A program made the position numbers and the translations under genes. DNA of 64,000 bases from Bifidobacterium aesculapii (GTDB lineage: Bacteria > Actinomycetota > Actinomycetes > Actinomycetales > Bifidobacteriaceae): the NCBI RefSeq assembly GCF_001417815.1, contig NZ_BCFK01000023.1, forward strand, positions 1 through 64,000. The letters run 5' to 3'. How positions within the stretch are numbered: position 1 is the first letter of the stretch; every line of letters begins with the position of its first letter. The notes beneath the pieces were generated by a model that made no database searches, had not been told where the DNA came from, and saw only the letters and a program-made list of their open reading frames with translations. This document shows positions 25,003 to 32,109 of this stretch, piece after piece.

Positions 25003-26055
25003 ATGACCACTGAGATTCCGTCCGAGGGCGCCGCGACCGCATCCGGCATCCTCGCCGCGTTCGACGCCATCGACGGCACCGTGTCCGTCGTCGGATCCAT
25101 GAACGCCGACTACACCGTCACCACGCAGCGGCTGCCCGGGCCGGGGGAGACCGTCACCGGAGGGCCGTTGACGATCCTGCCCGGCGGCAAATCCGGCAAC
25201 CAGGCCGCGGCCGCCGCGCGCATTGGCGCCGACGTGCGTCTGTTCGGCGCGGTCGGCTCCGACACGAACGCCGACTTCCTGCTCGGCGAGCTCGGCAAGG
25301 CGGGCGTGGACGTCACGCACGTGCGCCACGTGCCCGGCCCCAGCGGCACCACCGTGATCACCGTGGACGCCTCCGCGGAGAACACGATCGTCTACTCGCC
25401 CGGTTCCAACGCGTCCGTCGACGTCGACTACATCGACGCGTCGCGTGAGGCGCTCACCGCCTCGGGCGCGCTGGGATTGTGCCTCGAAAGCCCGATCTCG
25501 GCCGTCACCGAGGCGGCGCGCATCGCCCACGAGGCCGGCGTGCCGGTGCTGCTCAACAATTCGCCGTTCATGCCGGTGCTGCCCGAGGAGCTGGTGGAGC
25601 ATTGCGACATCCTGCTCGTCAACGAGCACGAGATGGCGCAGATGCTCGGTCTGGACGAGCCCGCGGACGGCGACTGGTCCGGATTCGACTGGCGGGATGC
25701 GGCCGCGCGTATGCGTCGGCTCGGCTTCCCGCGCGCCGTCGTCACCCTCGGCGCGGACGGCTCCGTTGTGCTGGACGTGACGGGCGAAGGTACGGAGGCC
25801 GCGGCTGCCGGCGCCGGTGGTGACGCGGATGGCGTCCGTGTCGTCCGCATCGCGCCGGTGAAGGTCGACGCGGTCGACACCACCGGCTGCGGCGACGCCT
25901 TCATGGGCACCGTGCTCGCCGGTCTTGCCTCCGGCTTCGACCTCGCCTCCGCCGCCCGCCTCGCCTCCTACGTCTCCGCGTACGCCGCGGGCGGCCGTGG
26001 CGCCCAATCCTCCTACGGCGGCGTCGAGGACATCCGCGCGCGCTTCGCCGCGTGA
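25003..26055 (+). CDS. rbsK: Ribokinase (PfkB family)
   Basis: A 350-residue sugar kinase. VSVVGSMNADYTVTTQRLPG and LPGGKSGNQAAAAARIGADV form the PfkB N-terminal signature. DILLVNEHEMAQMLG is the ribokinase NE.E motif. VDAVDTTGCGDAFMGTVLAG holds the catalytic Asp, with GCGD in place of the usual GAGD. A 20-residue Ala/Gly/Asp insertion lies at about 258-278. It would phosphorylate ribose released by the nucleoside hydrolase to ribose 5-phosphate, feeding the bifid shunt. Shine-Dalgarno GAGAGGGG precedes the ATG. A strong terminator follows. Confidence 0.92.
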   Translation: MTTEIPSEGAATASGILAAFDAIDGTVSVVGSMNADYTVTTQRLPGPGETVTGGPLTILPGGKSGNQAAAAARIGADVRLFGAVGSDTNADFLLGELGKAGVDVTHVRHVPGPSGTTVITVDASAENTIVYSPGSNASVDVDYIDASREALTASGALGLCLESPISAVTEAARIAHEAGVPVLLNNSPFMPVLPEELVEHCDILLVNEHEMAQMLGLDEPADGDWSGFDWRDAAARMRRLGFPRAVVTLGADGSVVLDVTGEGTEAAAAGAGGDADGVRVVRIAPVKVDAVDTTGCGDAFMGTVLAGLASGFDLASAARLASYVSAYAAGGRGAQSSYGGVEDIRARFAA

Positions 26056-26075
26056 CGGTTGTCTCCCGACATAGA

Positions 26076-26115
26076 GAAGCCCCCCGCGACCATGCGCATG
26101 GTCGCGGGGGGCTTC
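26076..26115 (+). terminator. Terminator of the nucleoside operon
   Basis: A perfect 19-bp stem (26076-26094 with 26097-26115, G/C-rich, loop CG) lies 20 bp after the ribokinase stop. It is also placed to end minus-strand transcripts from ilvD. Confidence 0.8.
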
Positions 26116-26145
26116 CCGTATGTTCCGATACGAATCTGGTATCAG

Positions 26146-26180
26146 GCGAGGCCGGAGAGCTTGTTGATGAGCTCCGGATC
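26146..26180. repeat. 35-bp duplicate of the ilvD 3' coding end
   Basis: Identical to 26256-26290, which encodes the last residues ([10 protein letters not shown]) of dihydroxy-acid dehydratase. This copy lies beyond the ilvD stop and still spells those residues on the minus strand. The repeats are 110 bp apart with a hairpin between them; a past recombination or integration event is possible. Confidence 0.85.
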
Positions 26181-26198
26181 GCGTGCCGAACCGTGTAG

Positions 26199-26221
26199 CG
26201 GACAGCCCGGTGGGCTGTCCG
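26199..26221 (-). terminator. Hairpin after ilvD
   Basis: Perfect 10-bp stem (CGGACAGCCC and complement) with a 3-base loop, about 30 bp downstream of the ilvD stop on the minus strand. Confidence 0.65.
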
Positions 26222-26251
26222 TAGGTGAGGGGAGCGGCTGTGCCGCGACGG

Positions 26252-28117
26252 CTACGCGAGGCCGGAGAGCTTGTTGATGAGCTCCGGATCTCGCGTAGCA
26301 CCCTTGTCCGCGGAGCGGGCGAAGGCGGCGTAGGCCTTGAGGGCCTGCGAGACCTTGCGGTCGCGGTGCGCCACGTAGCCGTCGCCGGCCTCGAGCTCGC
26401 GGCGGCGCTCCGCCAGCTGCTCGTCGGTGAGTTCGACGTTCACGGAACGGGCTTCGATGTCGATGTCGATGATGTCGCCGTTCTTGATGAGCGCCACCGG
26501 TCCCTTGTTCGCGGCCTCCGGGGCCATGTGGCCGATGGCCAGACCCGAGGAGCCGCCGGAGTAGCGGCCGTCGGTGAGCATGGCGACCTGCTTGCCGATG
26601 CCCTTGCCCTTGACGAAGGAGGTCGGGTAGAGCATCTCCTGCATGCCCGGGCCGCCCTTCGGGCCCTCGTAGCGGATGACGAGCGCCATGCCCGGCTTCA
26701 ACGTGTCGTCGAGGATGACCTTGATGGCCTCCTCCTGCGATTCGACGACTAGGGCCGGTCCACGGAACTTCCAGATCTCCTGCGGCACGCCGGCGGTCTT
26801 GACGACGCAGCCGTCGGGCGCGAGGTTGCCGCGCAGCACGGCAAGGCCGCCCTCGTGGATCTCCGGATGGTCGATGTCGTGGATCGCGCCGTTGGTGCGG
26901 TCGGTGTCGAGGGAGTCGAACAGGGTCTCGTGCGTCCACGGCTCGGGGGAGATGATGTGGCCCGGCGCCGCGTGGTAGAGGGTCTTCGCCTCTTCGGTGC
27001 AGGTGTCGCGCATGATGTCCCAGTCGTCGAGCTTGGCCTCGAGCGTCGGGTAGTCGATGGAGTGGACGTTCTTGTGCAGCTTGCCGGCGCGGTCGAGCTC
27101 GCCGAGGATGCCGCAGATGCCGCCGGCGCGGTGCACGTCGGAGATCTCCCACTTGCCGGAGGGCGCTGCCTTGCAGATGCACGGCACGGTGTGCGAGATG
27201 CGTTCGATGTCGTCGAGCGTGAAGTCCACGTCGGCGGACTGGGCCATGGCGAGGATGTGCAGCACGGTGTTGGTGGAGCCGCCCATGGCGACGTCCATCG
27301 TCATCGCGTTCTCGAACGCCTCCTTGGTGGCGATGGAGCGCGGCAGCACGGAATCGTCGTCGTCCTTGTAGTACTGGTTGGCGATCTTGACGACCTGGCG
27401 CGCGGCCTTGCGGAACAGCTCCTTGCGGAAGCCGTGGGAGGCGAGGATCGTGCCGTTGCCGGGCAGGGCGAGGCCGATGGCCTCGGTCAGGCAGTTCATC
27501 GAGTTGGCGGTGAACATGCCGGCGCAGGAGCCGCAGGTCGGGCAGACGGTCTTCTCGTAGTTGAGCAGGTCCTCTTCGGAGACGCTGTCGTCCGCGGAGG
27601 CGTACATCACGGAGATGAGGTCGGTGTTCTTCTTCACGGTGCCGTCGGCAAGGACGGTGGTGCCGGCCTCCATCGGGCCGCCGGAGACGAACACGGTGGG
27701 GATGTTCAGGCGCAGGGCCGCCATGAGCATGCCGGGGACGACCTTGTCGCAGTTCGGGATGCAGATCAGCGCGTCGGCGCAGTGCGCGTTGCACTGGTAT
27801 TCGACGGTGTCGGCGATGATGTCGCGAGAGGGCAGCGAGTACAGCATGCCGGTGTGGCCCATGGCGATGCCGTCGTCGACGGCCATGGTGTTGAACTCGC
27901 GCGGGATGCCGCCCGCTTCCTTGATGGCCTCGGAGACGATGCGGCCCACCTTGTTGAGGTGGACGTGGCCGGGAAGGAACTCGTCGAAGGAGTTCGCGAT
28001 GGCGATGATGGGCTTCTTGCCCATGTCGTCGCCGCTGACGCCGGCGGCACGGTACAGGGCTCGCGCGCCTGCGAAGACGCGGCCGGACATGAGTTTTGCG
28101 GATCGCATTTCAGTCAT
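26252..28117 (-). CDS. ilvD: Dihydroxy-acid dehydratase
   Basis: A 621-residue iron-sulfur enzyme that dehydrates dihydroxy acids to the 2-keto precursors of valine, leucine and isoleucine. Cluster cysteines are in [20 protein letters not shown] and [20 protein letters not shown]. The C-terminal [18 protein letters not shown] and [16 protein letters not shown] are diagnostic. Three ATGs are possible (28117, 28108, and TTG 28129). GGAGG lies one base before the 28117 ATG and ten before the 28108 ATG, so the shorter form may be the true start. The gene stands alone; its 3' end is duplicated downstream. Confidence 0.96.
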   Translation of the reverse strand: MTEMRSAKLMSGRVFAGARALYRAAGVSGDDMGKKPIIAIANSFDEFLPGHVHLNKVGRIVSEAIKEAGGIPREFNTMAVDDGIAMGHTGMLYSLPSRDIIADTVEYQCNAHCADALICIPNCDKVVPGMLMAALRLNIPTVFVSGGPMEAGTTVLADGTVKKNTDLISVMYASADDSVSEEDLLNYEKTVCPTCGSCAGMFTANSMNCLTEAIGLALPGNGTILASHGFRKELFRKAARQVVKIANQYYKDDDDSVLPRSIATKEAFENAMTMDVAMGGSTNTVLHILAMAQSADVDFTLDDIERISHTVPCICKAAPSGKWEISDVHRAGGICGILGELDRAGKLHKNVHSIDYPTLEAKLDDWDIMRDTCTEEAKTLYHAAPGHIISPEPWTHETLFDSLDTDRTNGAIHDIDHPEIHEGGLAVLRGNLAPDGCVVKTAGVPQEIWKFRGPALVVESQEEAIKVILDDTLKPGMALVIRYEGPKGGPGMQEMLYPTSFVKGKGIGKQVAMLTDGRYSGGSSGLAIGHMAPEAANKGPVALIKNGDIIDIDIEARSVNVELTDEQLAERRRELEAGDGYVAHRDRKVSQALKAYAAFARSADKGATRDPELINKLSGLA

Positions 28118-28293
28118 GCCTCCATTCAAGCCCTTATTCGGGACACGGGTTTTGTCAAGAGTCAGAATGTGGAATTCACGAGGATGTTACTTTGATCGTG
28201 CTTGTCGGCGTCTGGCTGCGGCGGTGCAGGGTGACGCGAACGGCGTGGGATGCTACGGGATGTCGTGCGATGTGCGGTGTGTGACGGGATACG

Positions 28294-28336
28294 AACGGGG
28301 CCGTGCGTACGCGGATGGCGTACGCACGGCCCCGTT
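28294..28336 (-). terminator. Terminator of the microprotein operon
   Basis: A perfect 19-bp stem (28294-28312 with 28318-28336, loop GGATG) lies about 40 bp downstream of the second microprotein gene on the minus strand. Confidence 0.75.
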
Positions 28337-28374
28337 CTACCGGCCATCGGGCCGATGCCGCATGCGCGACCGGG

Positions 28375-28503
28375 TCAGCGGGCGGTCTTCTGGGCGTCGT
28401 TGACGAGGTCGGAGAGGACCTTGGTGTTGCCGAAGGTGTGCTGGGCCATCGTGCTGGCACCGTACATGGCGAGACCGCGAATCATGGAATCCTTGAACGA
28501 CAT
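28375..28503 (-). CDS. 42-residue microprotein, tandem copy 2
   Basis: Small gene with the Shine-Dalgarno GAAAGGAAAC before the ATG at 28503 and a TGA at 28375. It begins MSFKDSMIRGLAMYG and ends VLSDLVNDAQKTAR; the middle has MAQHTFGNTK. It differs from copy 1 at only six or so positions, all conservative (I/M, M/L, T/A, T/S, F/M, D/E), which is what selection on protein sequence produces. No signal peptide, cysteine, double-glycine or membrane helix is evident; it may form an amphipathic helix. Function is unknown. I recognise no family. Confidence 0.82.
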   Translation of the reverse strand: MSFKDSMIRGLAMYGASTMAQHTFGNTKVLSDLVNDAQKTAR

Positions 28504-28629
28504 AATGTGTTTCCTTTCGGTGTGGCCAGGGCCCGTGGCCCGTGGCCGTATCTGTTTTTTCCGGGTGCGCCGCCGCCGCTTGTCATCTCGTATCCGTCGG
28601 TGGCCGGCGTCGCGAAGTCTGGCTGTTTC

Positions 28630-28758
28630 TCAGCGGGCCGTCTTCTGGGCCTCGTTGACGAGGTCGGAGAGGACCTTGGTGTTGCCCATGCTGTGCTGGG
28701 CCATCGCGCTGGCACCGTAGAGAGCGAGACCGCGCATCATCGAATCCTTGAACGACAT
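28630..28758 (-). CDS. 42-residue microprotein, tandem copy 1
   Basis: First of two tandem homologous small genes. AAAGGA lies seven bases before the ATG at 28758; the TGA is at 28630. The product begins MSFKDSMMRGLALYG, continues with MAQHSMGNTK and ends VLSDLVNEAQKTAR. About 86% identity to copy 2, with matching start, stop and ribosome-binding site positions, supports translation. A promoter with a LacI-type palindrome sits about 60 bp upstream, and a LacI regulator is encoded divergently. Possible roles include a regulatory or stress peptide; nothing in the sequence identifies one. Confidence 0.85.
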   Translation of the reverse strand: MSFKDSMMRGLALYGASAMAQHSMGNTKVLSDLVNEAQKTAR

Positions 28759-28812
28759 GATGATTCCTTTCGTAGGTCAAAGCCCTTGGTGGCTTTGTTG
28801 TTTCCGGCTTCT

Positions 28813-28832
28813 TTCTGAAACCGGTTTCAGAA
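28813..28832. promoter_or_regulatory. Perfect 20-bp palindrome, LacI-type operator
   Basis: TTCTGAAACCGGTTTCAGAA is fully self-complementary, with the central CG of LacI-family operators. It overlaps the predicted -10 and start region of the microprotein promoter and lies about 220 bp before the divergent LacI gene, its likely source of regulator. Confidence 0.8.
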
Positions 28833-28857
28833 TAATGCCCTCCGGCGACCTGCGCAA
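28829..28857 (-). promoter_or_regulatory. Promoter of the microprotein genes
   Basis: Minus strand: -35 TTGCGC (28857-28852), 17-bp spacer, -10 TATTCT (28834-28829). Expected transcript start near 28822, within the palindrome, giving a leader of about 65 nt. Confidence 0.6.
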
Positions 28858-29054
28858 GTGCCGTCCACTGCACCGGCGTGTCTTGACGCCATGTCGAAAC
28901 CGTATGCGCCCCAGCGCTCGAACCGGTTCGATATCACGTCGGGGCCTGCAATCATTGCAAACGTTGGCATCCCGGCATCGCGGCAATCGCGTAAGGTGGC
29001 GGACGAAACATGCCGGAACGGGGCGAGGCCGAGCGGGACGATTAAGGAGAGGAC

Positions 29055-30092
29055 ATGGCGAGGAGTGCAAGGCGGGCGAGGCCGGTCATCAAGGATGTGG
29101 CACGGCTCGCCGGGGTCTCCGCGCCCACCGTCTCGCGCTACCTCAACGGCACCGTCAACGTCACCGAGGAGAAGCGCCGGCGCATCGCGAAGGCCATCGA
29201 GGAACTCGGCTACGAGCCGAGCGTCGTCGCCCGGGCGTTGTCCAACCGTGAGATGGACACGGTCGTCGTCTTCGCCGCCAACCCGTCCGCCTTCTCCACG
29301 TCCGAAACGAACCATGGCGTCGAGGCCGCCGCGCGCAGGCGCCGATTCCTCGTCAACATCGTCTCGCTGGACGAATCCGACATGGACTCGGTGCCGCAGC
29401 GCGTGCGCATGGGCCTGTCCGTGCGCCCCGCCGGCGCCATCGTGTACGAATACGACCGTGCCGGCATCGCCGTGCTCGACCACCTGCCGAAGGATCTGCC
29501 GTTCGTCGTCGTCGGCGGCGAGTTTGGCGACGGCGAACGGCAGGTCATCAACGCCGAACGCGAGGGCGGGCGCTGGATGACCATGCGTCTGCTCGACCTC
29601 GGCCACCCGACCGTCTTCCACGTGACCAGGCCGAAGGGCCCCACGGGCAACACCCGCACCGACGGCTGGCGCGACGCGCTGACCGAGCGCGGCGCGGCCG
29701 TCCACGAGCCGATCGTCGTCTCGCGCGACCTCGGCGAGGCGGTCGCCGCGGGGCGCGCGCTGGGGGAGCGCGACGACGTCACCGCCGTGTTCGCCGGCGA
29801 CGACGAAACTGCCATCGCCGTCGTCAAGGGACTGCGCGAGGCGGGCCGCCAGGTGCCGGACGACGTGAGCGTCGTCGGCTTCGACGATCGCAACTTCGCC
29901 GCCGTGGTCTCGCCCGCGCTCACCAGCTACAGCCAGAACTACCTGGAGATGGGCGAACGCGCGTTCCGCATGCTCTACGAGCAGGTGGAGGCGCGGCGCG
30001 GCGGCACGCAGGAGCCGCCGGCGCGCGTGGACGTGGTCGAGGGCATGCCGCGCCTGCGCGACTCCGCATGCGAATACGTGCCGTGGCGGTGA
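29055..30092 (+). CDS. LacI-family transcriptional regulator
   Basis: A 345-residue regulator with an arginine-rich start, helix-turn-helix VIKDVARLAGVSAPTVSRYL (about 11-30) and hinge LGYEPSVVARALSNREMDTV. A sugar-binding-like sensor domain follows, including DVSVVGFDDRNFAAVVSPAL. GGAGAGG-type Shine-Dalgarno GGAGAGGAC precedes the ATG. It is transcribed away from the two microprotein genes, and the only strong palindrome in the shared region lies on their promoter, so they are its best candidate target. Effector unknown. Confidence 0.9.
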   Translation: MARSARRARPVIKDVARLAGVSAPTVSRYLNGTVNVTEEKRRRIAKAIEELGYEPSVVARALSNREMDTVVVFAANPSAFSTSETNHGVEAAARRRRFLVNIVSLDESDMDSVPQRVRMGLSVRPAGAIVYEYDRAGIAVLDHLPKDLPFVVVGGEFGDGERQVINAEREGGRWMTMRLLDLGHPTVFHVTRPKGPTGNTRTDGWRDALTERGAAVHEPIVVSRDLGEAVAAGRALGERDDVTAVFAGDDETAIAVVKGLREAGRQVPDDVSVVGFDDRNFAAVVSPALTSYSQNYLEMGERAFRMLYEQVEARRGGTQEPPARVDVVEGMPRLRDSACEYVPWR

Positions 30093-30184
30093 GGCGGGGC
30101 ATGGTGCGACGTCGCCGCGTCGCCGGGCATGTCTATACTTGTTGCGGTTGAGATAGATTTTCCCACGGTTTGGAGCATACGAAT

Positions 30185-30508
30185 ATGGCAGATGAAACCG
30201 AGACCACCGAGGTCAAGGGCGAAGAGGAGTTCGGCACCCGCCCCACCCCCGACGGTCTGGCCAGCCCGACTATCGACGATCTCATGGAGCACGCCGACTC
30301 CAAGTACGCCCTGGCGATCTTCGCCGCCAAGCGCGCCCGTCAGATCAACTCCTACTTCACGCAGCTCAACGAGGGCCTGCTGCAGAACGTCGGCCCGCTC
30401 GTCGAGTACCAGAACAACGAGAAGCCGCTGTCCATCGCCTTCCGCGAGATCAACGAGGGCCTGCTCGAGGAGACCCTCGGCGAGGACGATCTGACCGAAG
30501 GCAACTGA
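30185..30508 (+). CDS. rpoZ: DNA-directed RNA polymerase omega subunit
   Basis: A 107-residue protein: acidic N-terminal extension, then the omega core [20 protein letters not shown] followed by [14 protein letters not shown], which wraps the beta' subunit and assists assembly. ATG 30185 is chosen; an upstream TTG at 30170 has no ribosome-binding site. A terminator with a run of five T follows. In actinobacteria rpoZ often lies near gmk and metK; here metK is next. Confidence 0.92.
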   Translation: MADETETTEVKGEEEFGTRPTPDGLASPTIDDLMEHADSKYALAIFAAKRARQINSYFTQLNEGLLQNVGPLVEYQNNEKPLSIAFREINEGLLEETLGEDDLTEGN

Positions 30509-30607
30509 CCGATTCCGCCGCCCGTTCTTTCCGCGCGTATTTCTCGCGGACGCTTGCCAACCAAGGCGGCGACGTGTAGAACTGGAACGCAGGAGCGAAC
30601 GACCTGA

Positions 30608-30650
30608 GGCTCGCGCCGGCCATGGCGACATGGCAGGCACGGGCCTTTTT
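30608..30650 (+). terminator. Terminator between rpoZ and metK
   Basis: A 17-bp stem with two mismatches (30608-30624 with 30629-30645, loop GCGA) followed by TTTTT. It ends rpoZ transcripts; attenuation in front of metK is possible because the metK promoter is not clear. Confidence 0.75.
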
Positions 30651-30790
30651 CATAATCACCGCGGCGGCGACGCCTGCGGAGGCATGGAACCCGTGCGATC
30701 CTCGACAACAACAGCAAACCGTATCATTGTGCCTCGCGCGCGGCCGGCAACGGCGGCGGCGCGGGGCGATAAGTCCGAAAGAGGGATGAT

Positions 30791-32017
30791 ATGACCAACC
30801 AGGAGCGCAAGCTCATCTCCGCCGAATCCGTCACCGAAGGCCACCCGGACAAGGTGTGCGACCAGATCTCCGACGAGATTCTCGACGAACTGCTCAGGCA
30901 GGACCCGTCCTCGCACGTCGCCGTCGAAACCTCCGCCGCCACCGGCGTGTTCCTCGTGTTCGGCGAGGTCAAGTCCGAAGGCTACGTGGACGTGCAGTCC
31001 AAGGTGCGCGAGACGCTGCGCCGTATCGGCTACACCTCCTCCGAAGTCGGCCTCGACGCCGACTCGTGCGGCGTGATCGTCGCCATCACCGAGCAGAGCG
31101 CGGAGATCAACCAGGGCGTGGCACGCCTGACCGGTGAGAAGGAGACCGCCGCCAGCCGCGAGGAACGCTATGAGGCGCAGGGCGCCGGCGATCAGGGCGT
31201 GATGTTCGGCTACGCCACCGACGAGACCGACGTGCTCATGCCGCTGCCCATCTATCTGGCGCACCGCCTCGCCTACCGTCTGGCCGAAGTGCGCAAGAGC
31301 GGCGAAGTGCCGCACCTGCGCCCGGACGGCAAGACGCAGGTCACCATCGAATACGACGAGAACGACCGTCCGCTGCGTGTCGACACCGTGCTCATCTCCA
31401 CGCAGCACGACCCCGAGGCCACGCAGGAATGGCTGCGCGGCCAGCTCAAGGAGCACGTCATCGACCCGGTGCTCGACGACGTGCTCGACGGCAAGGTCAA
31501 GCATGACGACTACCGCCAGCTCGTCAACCCGACCGGCTCGTTCATCCTCGGCGGCCCGGCCGCCGACGCCGGTCTGACCGGCCGCAAGATCATCGTCGAC
31601 ACATACGGCGGCGCCGCCCACCACGGCGGCGGCGCGTTCAGCGGCAAGGATCCGTCCAAGGTGGACCGTTCCGCCGCGTACGCGACCCGCTGGGTGGCGA
31701 AGAACATCGTCGCCGCCGGCCTCGCGCACCGCGTCGAGGTGCAGGTCGCGTACGCGATCGGCGTGGCCGACCCGGTCTCCGTGAACGTCGAGACCTTCGG
31801 CACCGAGGAGGGCGTGAGCCGCGCCCGGATCGCCGCAGCCGTGCGCAAGGTGTTCGATCTGCGCCCCGCCGCGATCATCGACGAGCTCGACCTCAAGCGC
31901 CCGATCTACGCGAAGACCGCCGCCTACGGCCACTTCGGCCGCGTCGACGTCGAATTCCCGTGGGAGCGCACCGACAAGGTCGACGAGCTCAAGGCCGCCA
32001 TCGCCGAACTGCGGTAG
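30791..32017 (+). CDS. metK: S-adenosylmethionine synthetase
   Basis: A 408-residue enzyme making S-adenosylmethionine from methionine and ATP. Motifs: [20 protein letters not shown] at the N-terminus, the loop [16 protein letters not shown], and the phosphate-binding [20 protein letters not shown]. Length is standard. No recognisable SAM riboswitch was seen in the 140 bp between the preceding terminator and the ATG. GAGGGATGAT supplies the Shine-Dalgarno. Confidence 0.97.
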   Translation: MTNQERKLISAESVTEGHPDKVCDQISDEILDELLRQDPSSHVAVETSAATGVFLVFGEVKSEGYVDVQSKVRETLRRIGYTSSEVGLDADSCGVIVAITEQSAEINQGVARLTGEKETAASREERYEAQGAGDQGVMFGYATDETDVLMPLPIYLAHRLAYRLAEVRKSGEVPHLRPDGKTQVTIEYDENDRPLRVDTVLISTQHDPEATQEWLRGQLKEHVIDPVLDDVLDGKVKHDDYRQLVNPTGSFILGGPAADAGLTGRKIIVDTYGGAAHHGGGAFSGKDPSKVDRSAAYATRWVAKNIVAAGLAHRVEVQVAYAIGVADPVSVNVETFGTEEGVSRARIAAAVRKVFDLRPAAIIDELDLKRPIYAKTAAYGHFGRVDVEFPWERTDKVDELKAAIAELR

Positions 32018-32059
32018 CGCCCCGCACAGGGCTCCGCACGGCGACACGCCGAGAGGATA

Positions 32060-32083
32060 GGGCCGGTACTCATGTACCGGCCC
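32060..32083 (+). terminator. Terminator after metK
   Basis: Perfect 10-bp stem (GGGCCGGTAC, loop TCAT) followed by TTCGCGTTG, 42 bp after the metK stop and 26 bp before priA. Confidence 0.7.
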
Positions 32084-32109
32084 TTCGCGTTGCCGTTACC
32101 ATTGCAGCT

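Noticed and set aside
23581..26301. 906-codon minus-strand frame opposite the MFS and ribokinase genes
   Set aside because: Antisense shadow with Glu/Asp/Gly/Arg-rich composition.
26142..27794. Alternative frame over ilvD ending in the duplicated C-terminal residues
   Set aside because: The body is out of frame with ilvD; only the 35-bp duplicated end is meaningful, and it is reported as a repeat.
28921..28936. Second LacI operator near AACCGGTTCGATATC
   Set aside because: Only a short self-complementary core; arms do not extend and it is not aligned with a promoter.
30651..30790. SAM riboswitch before metK
   Set aside because: No consensus of a known SAM riboswitch class could be matched; the visible hairpin with T run is explained as the rpoZ terminator.
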